A stretch of DNA of 5,394 bases from PFJX01 sp964646585 (GTDB lineage Bacteria > Pseudomonadota > Gammaproteobacteria > Burkholderiales > Thiobacillaceae). The position numbers were made by a program, and so were the translations under genes. The stretch spans positions 1 through 5,394 of the forward strand of contig CAZYEY010000272.1 of the NCBI GenBank assembly GCA_964646585.1, given 5' to 3'. Of the stretch, positions 1 through 5,394 are shown in pieces. The stretch's first letter is position 1. Each line of letters opens with the position of its first letter. The notes below the pieces were generated by a model. It was not told the origin of the DNA. It saw nothing but the letters and a program-made list of their open reading frames with translations, and did not search any database.

Positions 1-38
1 GCCTGGTCCTCGCCTTGCGCGATGCGGCGGTTGAAGAA
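1..38 (-). pseudogene. In-frame continuation of the LapG-type domain after the TAG (fragment, runs off the left edge)
   Basis: Reading on past the TAG at 39-41 in the same frame gives F-F-N-R-R-I-A-Q-G-E-D-Q. This matches the conserved start of BTLCP/LapG-like peptidases, typically VN-x-FFNRR(I/L) followed a few residues later by an acidic residue and a tryptophan. There is no start codon between the TAG and the window edge. The fragment is therefore either the rest of a gene broken by a nonsense change, or coding sequence hidden by a base-call error. CAG (Gln) to TAG is the simplest single change. Whether the remaining peptidase is intact cannot be seen here. Confidence 0.5.
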
Positions 39-770
39 CTAGTTGACCCGGACGAGCTTCCGGGCATTGGGCAGGGCGGCGGCCCCTTCCAGCATCTGTT
101 TCCATTCCGCGAAGACCTGGGCACCCCGCTCGCCATGGCGCTGGCGCAGGAAGGCGGCCAGTTTGTCGATCCTGGCGGCGAAGACGGGCTCCCTGGCGCC
201 GCCTTTCTCGGCGCGCCAACTCTCCATGAAGGAGAGGATGCGGGAGGCGCGGATCTGGCCGGGGATGAACATGACGATCTCGCCGGTGGGGTCGTAGAGG
301 TAGGAGGTGGGGAAAAAATCCACCGGCCCCACCTGACGGAAAGCGCTATTGGGCTCCCGCCGGGAACCGCCGGCCACGTTGGCCTCGAATTGCAGACGGT
401 TTTGCTCCACCGCCTGCCGGATGGCGGCCTCCTCGGCGCCATACTCCAGGGCGATGCCGATGACCCGGAAGTCCGGGCGCCGGTTGAGATCGTTGAGGGT
501 GGGAATCTGGATCTTGCACAGGGGGCACCAGGGCGCCCAGAAGCTCACCAGCACCCACTTTCCCCGGTAGTCGGCCAGGCGGATGGCGCGGTTGTCGATG
601 TCGGTGAACACGAAGGACACCGCCTTCACTCCTTCGCCCCGGACGTAATGGACGCCCCCGCCCAGGGCCGCGATGAGCAGACCCAGGATCAGGGCGTTTC
701 GCCAGGACGGGGAAAAGGGGGTCACGTCGGAAAGGTCTCCGGAGCGTTCATGTCCATTCCTCATCGGCAT
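39..770 (-). CDS. Membrane-anchored TlpA-like thioredoxin fused to the start of a LapG-type peptidase; frame ends at an in-frame TAG
   Basis: The 243-residue product begins with a short cytoplasmic stretch. One hydrophobic segment follows (about residues 25-43), then a periplasmic TlpA/ResA-like thioredoxin fold (about 50-185). The active site is FWAPWCPLCK with C82 and C85, and the likely cis-proline is P154 in DFFPTS. Such proteins pass electrons to or from periplasmic disulfides. Residues about 195-243 do not belong to thioredoxin. They resemble the opening of the LapG/BTLCP transglutaminase-like cysteine peptidases (bacterial PF06035 family): a helix, then a W-x-x-ML segment, then KLVRVN. 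The TAG follows immediately, and the next codons read FFNRRI, the usual family continuation. The catalytic Cys-His-Asp region would lie beyond the left edge. The start at 770 has only a weak AGGA about 15 bases upstream; Met3 is an alternative. slyX is divergent, 74-98 bases away. The thioredoxin call is firm; the fusion comes from recalled family motifs. Confidence 0.85.
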   Translation of the reverse strand: MPMRNGHERSGDLSDVTPFSPSWRNALILGLLIAALGGGVHYVRGEGVKAVSFVFTDIDNRAIRLADYRGKWVLVSFWAPWCPLCKIQIPTLNDLNRRPDFRVIGIALEYGAEEAAIRQAVEQNRLQFEANVAGGSRREPNSAFRQVGPVDFFPTSYLYDPTGEIVMFIPGQIRASRILSFMESWRAEKGGAREPVFAARIDKLAAFLRQRHGERGAQVFAEWKQMLEGAAALPNARKLVRVN

Positions 771-814
771 GATAGGCCGATATTTCCTGGAGGAGAGACG
801 GATTTGCGCCGAAG

Positions 815-826
815 GGGCCTAGGCCC
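815..826. repeat. 12-bp perfect palindrome in the divergent intergenic region
   Basis: GGGCCTAGGCCC is a perfect palindrome lying between the divergent thioredoxin gene and slyX, seven bases upstream of the candidate slyX -10 box. The position would suit an operator. In such GC-rich DNA a 6-bp half-site also arises easily by chance, so regulatory function is only a possibility. Confidence 0.3.
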
Positions 827-832
827 GCGTCA

Positions 833-838
833 TAAAAT
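833..838 (+). promoter_or_regulatory. Candidate slyX -10 box (TAAAAT)
   Basis: TAAAAT matches the sigma70 -10 consensus at five of six positions and is the only clearly AT-rich hexamer in this stretch. No good -35 was found at 16-18 bases upstream; the closest TTG-containing hexamer (804-809) is too far. Transcription would begin near 844-846, on or beside the ATG at 845. This favours the internal ATG at 869 as the slyX start, unless the message is leaderless. Confidence 0.35.
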
Positions 839-868
839 GCCGGCATGTTCATCCGAGATCGCGCCGCC

Positions 869-1072
869 ATGGAAGCCCGACTGACCGAGCTGGAAACCAA
901 ATTGAGCTTCACCGAGGACCTCCTCGACAGCCTCAACCAGACCGTGTTCCGGCAGCAGGAGCGCATCGACCTGCTGGAACGCCAGATCCGCCTGCTGCAC
1001 GAGCACATCCAGACCCTGCGGCCGGCGGAGGGGGGGCTGGACCTCCGCGACGAGATTCCACCCCATTACTGA
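869..1072 (+). CDS. slyX: SlyX family protein
   Basis: A small (67-residue) coiled-coil protein of the SlyX family (PF04102), whose molecular role is unresolved. The sequence shows the family pattern: an opening MEARLTELETKLSF, heptad-like leucines through the middle (LLDSLN, RIDLLERQIRLL) and the characteristic C-terminal PPHY. The frame is open from an earlier ATG at 845, which would add eight residues. The start at 869 was chosen because homologues usually begin close to the (M/L)EARL motif, and because the ATG at 845 falls about where transcription should begin. Only a weak GAGA (855-858) precedes 869, so the start is less certain than the gene. The ATPase subunit I gene follows 47 bases downstream and appears to have its own promoter and ribosome binding site. 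Confidence 0.9.
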   Translation: MEARLTELETKLSFTEDLLDSLNQTVFRQQERIDLLERQIRLLHEHIQTLRPAEGGLDLRDEIPPHY

Positions 1073-1091
1073 AGCGCATCTGCGCGGCGGC

Positions 1092-1097
1092 TAGAAT
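1092..1097 (+). promoter_or_regulatory. Candidate -10 box (TAGAAT) of the ATPase subunit I gene
   Basis: TAGAAT matches five of six positions of the sigma70 -10 consensus. It lies in the 47-base gap after slyX, with a predicted transcript start near 1104, ahead of the GGAGG at 1110. The hexamer 17 bases upstream (CTGAAG, 1069-1074) is only a 3/6 -35 match. The in-frame ATG at 1096 overlaps this box, which argues against its use as the start codon. Confidence 0.4.
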
Positions 1098-1109
1098 GGG
1101 AGAGCATTC

Positions 1110-1114
1110 GGAGG
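1110..1114 (+). promoter_or_regulatory. Ribosome binding site that decides the subunit I start
   Basis: GGAGG is a strong Shine-Dalgarno sequence, five bases before the ATG at 1120. It selects that ATG over the in-frame ATG at 1096, which has no comparable site. Confidence 0.8.
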
Positions 1115-1119
1115 CCGCC

Positions 1120-2937
1120 ATGTTCCGTCCCACGCAAGCCCGCTGGTTCGAGACCTACGTTCCCCGGGAACAGACGGTCAAGGCCACGGAAGTGCTCGCC
1201 GCCACCGGCGTGGTGCAATTGGAGACCGATCCACGCCTGTCCGAGCCGGTGGAGGAGGAACGTTTGAGGGAATTGGTGGACCGCTTCCACGCCCTGGCCG
1301 CCGATCACGGTCACGACCTGCCCGGGGCCGGTGGCCAAGCCACCACGCTGATCGGAGATCCCCTCCACATCGCCAATGCCGCCTTGCGTCGGCTGCGGGA
1401 ATGGTGCGCCCGGGTGGATTACTTCAAGGCCCATATAGAGCATCTGCGCGCCGAACTCCGCCACCTGGAACTGCTGGCGGAATGCCTGCAAGCCCTGCGC
1501 CAGGCCGGCCTGGATCTGGACGGGGTGTTCCACAAGACCCGCTTTCTCTGCAAATGCCTGTTTGCCTGCCCCCGGGGCGAAGGCGGTCGCGCTGAAGCCG
1601 GTGAAGGGGTGGAGGTGGTGGTGCGCGGTAGCCAGCATGACTTCCTTTATGTGGCCGGTCTGCCCGACCAGCGCCATGCCATCCGCCATTGGGTGGTGGA
1701 GAAAGGTTGCGAGCAGATGGGCATCCCTGCCTGGCTGTCCGGGGACCATGGCGAGCAGGTGGGCAAGGTCCGCGCCCGCCTGGCCCGGGCCCACGAAGAG
1801 CGGGTGGAGATGGAAAAGGAACTCAAGGCCCTGCGCCGGGATCCGGAACTGGCCAGGGATCGGGCCAACGTGGACACCCTGCGGTGGTATCTGGGCCACG
1901 CGGCGGGCACCCTGGGGGATGGACCTTTCTGCCACGTCACCGGGTGGACCACGGCGGACCCGCGCCGCTTGCGGGCAGCCCTGGAGGAGGCCGGCATCCA
2001 TGCCGTGCTGCGTTTTCCGGAGGCGCCGGAGGGGGCGGCACCTCCGGTGGCCACCCTGGATACCTGGTGGGCGAGCCCTTTTCAGCCCCTGCTCATCCTG
2101 TGGGGCACCCCGGATCGGCGGGAGGTGGATCCGTCCGGCCTGCTGCCCCTCATCGTTCCCCTCCTGTTCGGCTACATGTTCCCGGACGTGGGTCATGGTC
2201 TGGTTCTGGTGCTGTTGGGGCTCGTCCTTTACCGGCGTGCGCCGCGCACGCGCTTTCTCATTCCCTGTGGCTTCGCGGCAGCGATTTTCGGATTGGTCTT
2301 TGGCGAGATTTTCGGTTTCGAGGGCTGGCTGCGTCCCCTGTGGGTGAGGCCCTTGGAGGACCCGGCCCGAGTGTTGTTGGCGCCCCTGGTTTTCGGCTTT
2401 TTCCTGATGTTGCTGGGATTGGCCTTCGCTGGTGTCGAAGCCCGCTGGCGCGGGGAAGCACGAGCCTGGCTCTGGCGGGAGGGGCCGGTTCTGCTGCTTT
2501 ATGCCAGCCTGCCCCCGGCGGTGTTGTGGCCACCTTTTCTGGTGGTGTCGGCCGGGGCGCTCTTCCTGTTCTTCCTCGGTGGTCTGGTTCTGGCCCCCCG
2601 GGGCGGGAGGCTGGCGGCCATGCCCGAAGCGGCGGGCCGCCTGTTGCTGGATATGTTCGAACTGGCCATGAACACCTTTTCATTCCTGCGGGTGGGGGCC
2701 TTCGCCCTGGCCCATGCCGCCTTGTCCCTGGCGGTCATGACCCTGGCCGAAGGGGTCGAGTCCCCCTGGGCCTGGGGTCTGGTGGTGGTGGCGGGCAACC
2801 TCTTCAGTCTGGTGATGGAGGGACTGCTGGTGTTCGTGCAGACCACCCGGCTGGTGCTGTTCGAGTTCTTCATCCGCTTCCTTCACACGGAAGGGCGGCT
2901 GTTCCGGCCCCTGGGGGTGGCCGGAACGGGGAAGTAG
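1120..2937 (+). CDS. V/A-type ATPase membrane subunit I (a-subunit)
   Basis: This 605-residue protein belongs to the V_ATPase_I family (PF01496; NtpI/AtpI, yeast Vph1). It is the membrane stator that forms the ion half-channels against the rotor ring of a V/A-type ATPase. Residues 1 to about 330 are the soluble, partly coiled-coil peripheral-stalk arm. About 335 to 585 hold roughly eight hydrophobic segments. Family landmarks are FGYMF(P)DVGHG at 350-360, GLVFGEIFGFE, FSFLRVGAFALAHAALS with R524 (matching Vph1 R735), and MEG...VQTTRL with E567 and R577 (matching Vph1 E789 and R799, the same ten-residue spacing). The channel arginines are therefore present. P355 replaces a glycine usual in this loop. 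No other ATPase subunit is adjacent: slyX is upstream and a convergent OmpA gene follows. The ion used, H+ or Na+, cannot be told. Confidence 0.92.
   Translation: MFRPTQARWFETYVPREQTVKATEVLAATGVVQLETDPRLSEPVEEERLRELVDRFHALAADHGHDLPGAGGQATTLIGDPLHIANAALRRLREWCARVDYFKAHIEHLRAELRHLELLAECLQALRQAGLDLDGVFHKTRFLCKCLFACPRGEGGRAEAGEGVEVVVRGSQHDFLYVAGLPDQRHAIRHWVVEKGCEQMGIPAWLSGDHGEQVGKVRARLARAHEERVEMEKELKALRRDPELARDRANVDTLRWYLGHAAGTLGDGPFCHVTGWTTADPRRLRAALEEAGIHAVLRFPEAPEGAAPPVATLDTWWASPFQPLLILWGTPDRREVDPSGLLPLIVPLLFGYMFPDVGHGLVLVLLGLVLYRRAPRTRFLIPCGFAAAIFGLVFGEIFGFEGWLRPLWVRPLEDPARVLLAPLVFGFFLMLLGLAFAGVEARWRGEARAWLWREGPVLLLYASLPPAVLWPPFLVVSAGALFLFFLGGLVLAPRGGRLAAMPEAAGRLLLDMFELAMNTFSFLRVGAFALAHAALSLAVMTLAEGVESPWAWGLVVVAGNLFSLVMEGLLVFVQTTRLVLFEFFIRFLHTEGRLFRPLGVAGTGK
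2901..2927. repeat. 9-bp inverted repeat at the end of subunit I, between convergent genes
   Basis: GTTCCGGCC (2901-2909) and GGCCGGAAC (2919-2927) are perfect inverted copies around a 9-base loop. A G-U and a C-G pair can extend the stem on the plus-strand RNA. The repeat lies inside the last codons of subunit I, ending seven bases before its TAG, and about 14 bases beyond the stop of the convergent OmpA gene. No T-run follows on either strand, so it is not a standard intrinsic terminator. It could pause transcription or protect RNA ends for both genes. Confidence 0.45.
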
Positions 2938-2940
2938 GCG

Positions 2941-3888
2941 CTACTGGAGCACGTTCACCACGATGCGGCGGTTGGACTTGCCAGTGTAGCTGGCCGCCTC
3001 CTTGGCGCCGTAGGAGATCACCGACATGCGCAGGATGGGGATGCCACCCTTCTCGTGCAGGTAGTTCTTCACCACTTCCGCCCGGGCCCGCCCCAGCTCG
3101 TAGTTGTAGTCCTCGGAGCCAAAGCCGTCGGTGTGGCCCTGGATCTGCAGGTGGTAGTGGGTGCCCAGGGCCTTCACCTTCGCCGCCAGGGCGTCCAGCT
3201 TGGCCATGTCGGCGTCCCCCAGCACCGGGGAGTTGATGGGGAACAGGGTCTTGTCGTCGGTGAGGATGATGGTGTCCACCACCTTGCCCAGGATGCGGCG
3301 CTGACCCAGGCCCACGGCGTCCAGGGCATCCTGGGCCATGGCAGCCACCTCTTCCAGGCGCTTCTCCACCTTCGCCAGGCGGGCGGACAAGGCATCCGTC
3401 GCGTCGGTGCCGGCCTTGCCGGCCAGGGCGGACTGGAGTTCCGCATTCACCTCGGCGTTCTCATCCACCTGGGTGGTGAGTTCGGCCAGGGTTTCCTCGG
3501 CACGGTCCATGCGCTCGGCCAGGGGCGGGTCGCTTTCCTGGGCCCGGTCCTTCAGGGCGTCCAGGGCTTGCTTGAGCTCACCAGCCCGGGCCGCGTAGTC
3601 GCCGGCCTGGGCGGTCAGGTGATCAAGCCGCCTGGAGATGCTCTCCTGGTCCCGGGTCTGGGCCTCGCGTAAGCGGGCCATTTCGGCGGACATGGCTTCC
3701 AGGCGCTGGCCCAGGTCGGCGATCTGCTTCTGGGCAGCCTGGCTCTGGTGCCAGGCCTGGCTGGCCACGCCCTCGATGTTGCTCAGGCGCTGGCCGGCGG
3801 CATCGGGCTGCTCCACGGCGGCTTGCTGGGTGGCGCACCCGCCCAGCAACAACAAGGCGGCGGCGAGGGGGAGTGGGCGCAGGTTCAT
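2941..3888 (-). CDS. OmpA-family lipoprotein with a long coiled-coil region
   Basis: A 315-residue outer-membrane lipoprotein that should tie the outer membrane to peptidoglycan. The signal peptide (MNLRPLPLAAALLLLGGC) ends in a lipobox with acylated C18. Ala at +2 favours outer-membrane sorting. Residues about 30-192 are rich in Ala, Glu, Gln, Leu and Arg and look like coiled coil, broken near DPP (120-122) and near 157-162. Residues about 203-315 are an OmpA C-terminal domain (PF00691). GHTDGFGSEDYN and LGRARAEVV carry D254 and R269, fifteen residues apart like the peptidoglycan-binding D241 and R256 of E. coli OmpA. The start at 3888 is preferred over an upstream in-frame start because it begins the signal peptide and follows AAAGGAG (3893-3899) by four bases. 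No beta-barrel domain is present. The specific orthologue is not recognised. Confidence 0.9.
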   Translation of the reverse strand: MNLRPLPLAAALLLLGGCATQQAAVEQPDAAGQRLSNIEGVASQAWHQSQAAQKQIADLGQRLEAMSAEMARLREAQTRDQESISRRLDHLTAQAGDYAARAGELKQALDALKDRAQESDPPLAERMDRAEETLAELTTQVDENAEVNAELQSALAGKAGTDATDALSARLAKVEKRLEEVAAMAQDALDAVGLGQRRILGKVVDTIILTDDKTLFPINSPVLGDADMAKLDALAAKVKALGTHYHLQIQGHTDGFGSEDYNYELGRARAEVVKNYLHEKGGIPILRMSVISYGAKEAASYTGKSNRRIVVNVLQ

Positions 3889-3892
3889 GACG

Positions 3893-3897
3893 CTCCT
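3893..3897 (-). promoter_or_regulatory. Ribosome binding site of the OmpA-family lipoprotein
   Basis: On the minus strand AGGAG lies four bases before the ATG at 3888. It fixes the start at the signal peptide and excludes the longer open frame that reaches back over pepD. A possible -10 (GATACT, 3928 down to 3923) lies upstream, without a convincing -35. Confidence 0.75.
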
Positions 3898-3962
3898 TTC
3901 ATCGGATCTGTGGAACGGGAAAAGTATCTGGGCAATGGAGGGGCGGCATTGACCTGGGCCAA

Positions 3963-3981
3963 GAGTCCGTTCGATGGACTC
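3963..3981 (-). repeat. Short inverted repeat just after pepD
   Basis: GAGTCC and GGACTC form a 6-bp stem with a 7-base loop, starting five bases after the pepD stop in the gap of 98 bases before the lipoprotein gene. It could be a weak terminator or a 3'-end stabiliser. Only two T residues follow it on the minus strand, so a rho-independent terminator is not well supported. Confidence 0.3.
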
Positions 3982-3986
3982 GGAAT

Positions 3987-5394
3987 TCAGTCCCGGGCGA
4001 GGGCTTCCAGCAGGGCCTTGAGCAACACCCAGCATCGGCCGACGGATTCGACCTCCACCCGCTCCCCGGGCGCGTGGGCGCCTCGGATATCCGGCCCGAA
4101 GGACAGCATGTCCAGGCCTGGGTGGCTGGCGGCGAGCAGGCCGCATTCCAGGCCCGCGTGGATGACCTGGAGCCGGGCCGGCTCGCCGAAGCGGTCTTGG
4201 TAGATGCGCCGGCCCAGGGCCAGCAGGGGAGAGGCGGGATTGGGCGCCCAGCCCGGGTAGGGCCCCACTTTGCCCGCCGTGAAGCCAAAGGCGGCGGCGT
4301 AGCGGATGAGCTTGTCGGCCAGGGCATGGGCTTCCGCGTCCTTCAGGGAGCGCACCATGAACACGGCGCGGAAGCTGTCACGGCACAGGCTTGCCACGCC
4401 CAGGTTGTCCGAGGTTTCCACCACGCCGGGGAAGTCGGCGCTTTGCCGTATCACGCCATTGGGGGCGGCTTCCAGGAAGTCCAGCAGGGCGGCCTGGTCG
4501 AAAGGCATGAGCACTTGGCCGTCGGTGTCGGTCTCGGGCGCGAGAGCGAGCCGCACCCCATCGTCCCGGCCGGCGAGATGCTGGCGCAATTCCACCGCCA
4601 GGGCGGCCACCCGATCGCCCAGCCGGCCGGCCATGCGCCTGGGCACGGCCACCACGGCAAAGGCTTCCCGGGGGATGGCGTTGCGGGCGGTGCCGCCTTC
4701 CAGGGCGACGAGGCGGGCTTCCACCTCCCGGGCCAGCTGGTGCAGGCATTCCACCAGCAGGCGGAGGGCGTTGCCCCGGCTGCGATGGATGTCGATGCCG
4801 GAATGACCGCCTTGCAGGCCGGTGAGGCTCAGCCGCCAGGTACTCCAGCCCGCCGGCAGCGGCTCCGAGGCACAGGCCCGGGTGACTTCCACGTCCATGC
4901 CGCCGGCGCAGCCCAGGTAGAACTCGCCCCATTCCTCGGTATCCAGGTTGATGAGCCGGGTGCCATGCAGGCTGCCCGGCGTCAGGGCGCGGGCGCCGCC
5001 CATGCCGGCCTCCTCGTCGATGGTGAGCAGCACTTCCAGGGGCGGGTGGATCAGGTCCGGGTCTTCCAGGGCCGCCAGGGCCAGGGCCACCCCAATGCCG
5101 TTGTCGGCGCCCAGGGTGGTGTCCTTCGCCACCAGCCAGCCGTCCTTCAACTCGGGCCGGATGGGGTCCCGGTGGAAATCGTGGGCGGTGCCCGCGTTCT
5201 TCTGGCAGACCATGTCCAGGTGGCCTTGCAGGATGACCCCGGGCCTGCCTTCGCAGCCCCGGCTGGCGGGCTTCTTCAGGATCAGGTTGCCGGCCGCGTC
5301 CACCCGTGCTTCCAGGTTCCGCGTCCGGGCCCAGGCCAGCAGGTGCTCGCGCAGGGCGGCTTCGTGCTTGGATGGGCGGGGGATGGCGCAGAGG
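3987..5394 (-). CDS. pepD: Aminoacyl-histidine dipeptidase (peptidase D, M20 family), partial at the 5' end
   Basis: PepD is a cytoplasmic two-metal dipeptidase that cleaves carnosine-like and other Xaa-His dipeptides and also acts on Cys-Gly. The window holds 468 codons plus the TGA stop. The frame is open to the right edge, beginning LCAIPRPSKHE, so about 22 codons are missing. Adding 22 to the in-window residue numbers lines up the known PepD sites: H58 and D60 (GHLDMV; 80 and 82), D97 (TLGADNGIG; 119), E127-E128 (EEAGMGG; 149-150), D151 (LDTEEWGE; 173), and H440 (GAHAPGE; about 461). The dimerisation lid segment (GGHSGIDIH, TARNAIPREAF) and IHAGLECG are also intact. The internal GTG at 5303 is not the start. 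The estimated full length of ~490 residues is normal for the family. The lipoprotein gene follows 98 bases downstream on the same strand. Confidence 0.96.
   Translation of the reverse strand, partial: LCAIPRPSKHEAALREHLLAWARTRNLEARVDAAGNLILKKPASRGCEGRPGVILQGHLDMVCQKNAGTAHDFHRDPIRPELKDGWLVAKDTTLGADNGIGVALALAALEDPDLIHPPLEVLLTIDEEAGMGGARALTPGSLHGTRLINLDTEEWGEFYLGCAGGMDVEVTRACASEPLPAGWSTWRLSLTGLQGGHSGIDIHRSRGNALRLLVECLHQLAREVEARLVALEGGTARNAIPREAFAVVAVPRRMAGRLGDRVAALAVELRQHLAGRDDGVRLALAPETDTDGQVLMPFDQAALLDFLEAAPNGVIRQSADFPGVVETSDNLGVASLCRDSFRAVFMVRSLKDAEAHALADKLIRYAAAFGFTAGKVGPYPGWAPNPASPLLALGRRIYQDRFGEPARLQVIHAGLECGLLAASHPGLDMLSFGPDIRGAHAPGERVEVESVGRCWVLLKALLEALARD

Noticed and set aside
15..884. 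Long plus-strand open frame of 289 residues opposite the thioredoxin gene
   Set aside because: It is antisense to a gene with clear motifs, has a low-complexity Gly/Asp/His-rich product, and has no recognisable domain or ribosome binding site. Long shadow frames are expected in GC-rich DNA.
1096..1119. ATG at 1096 as the subunit I start
   Set aside because: It overlaps a candidate -10 box and lacks a ribosome binding site, while GGAGG precedes the ATG at 1120.
1066..2196. Minus-strand open frame of 376 residues opposite ATPase subunit I
   Set aside because: It lies antisense to a well-supported gene, and its His/Gln/Gly-rich translation is typical of a shadow frame.
1689..3236. Plus-strand open frame of 515 residues overlapping subunit I in another frame
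   Set aside because: The product is Gly/Pro/Ala/Arg-rich without family motifs and runs on into the antisense of the OmpA gene, so it is a frame shadow.
3055..3672. Plus-strand open frame of 205 residues opposite the OmpA lipoprotein
   Set aside because: It is the antisense reading of a coiled-coil gene and is rich in Gly, Leu, Val and Gln with no domain.
3889..4146. 86-residue N-terminal extension of the OmpA lipoprotein
   Set aside because: It is Arg/Pro-rich, overlaps the end of pepD, and would put the lipoprotein signal peptide inside the protein. A good ribosome binding site precedes the ATG at 3888.
5301..5303. GTG as the pepD start
   Set aside because: The frame stays open to the window edge, and the upstream residues match the PepD N-terminal region. 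It is an internal valine.
1..5394. CRISPR array, insertion sequence, tRNA/rRNA or riboswitch
   Set aside because: I saw no regularly spaced repeats, transposase motifs or terminal repeats. The gaps between genes are under 100 bases and too short or featureless for such elements.

Overview
The window looks like a chromosomal housekeeping segment of a GC-rich Gram-negative proteobacterium, most likely a betaproteobacterium. The supports are an slyX gene, a PepD-type dipeptidase, an outer-membrane OmpA-like lipoprotein, a LapG-type (BTLCP) peptidase signature, and TAAAAT/TAGAAT -10-like boxes. The species cannot be named from the sequence. There is no sign of phage, transposon, CRISPR, tRNA or rRNA. 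Coding density is high and every gap between genes is under 100 bases.

Layout. (1) 1-770, minus strand: a membrane-anchored TlpA/thioredoxin-like protein. Its last ~45 residues read as the start of a LapG-type transglutaminase-like cysteine peptidase. The frame is closed by a TAG at 39-41, yet the codons after the TAG continue the peptidase family signature (FFNRRI...) to the window edge. (2) 771-844: a short divergent intergenic region with a 12-bp palindrome and a -10-like box. (3) 869-1072, plus strand: slyX. (4) 1120-2937, plus strand: a complete V/A-type ATPase membrane subunit I (the a-subunit), without any other ATPase subunit beside it. (5) 2941-3888, minus strand: a coiled-coil OmpA-family lipoprotein, converging on subunit I with only 3 bases between the stop codons. 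A 9-bp inverted repeat lies in the last codons of subunit I. (6) 3987-5394, minus strand: pepD, cut by the right window edge and missing about 22 N-terminal codons.

The genes do not form one obvious pathway. pepD and the OmpA lipoprotein run in the same direction, as do slyX and the ATPase subunit. Each pair has a gap large enough for a separate promoter. The thioredoxin/LapG protein and the OmpA lipoprotein both act in the cell envelope.

No clear new multi-gene system is visible. The best lead is the thioredoxin-LapG fusion, apparently interrupted by one amber codon. If real, it would be a membrane-tethered peptidase with a fused redox domain, or a recently inactivated one. The second lead is the isolated ATPase subunit I.
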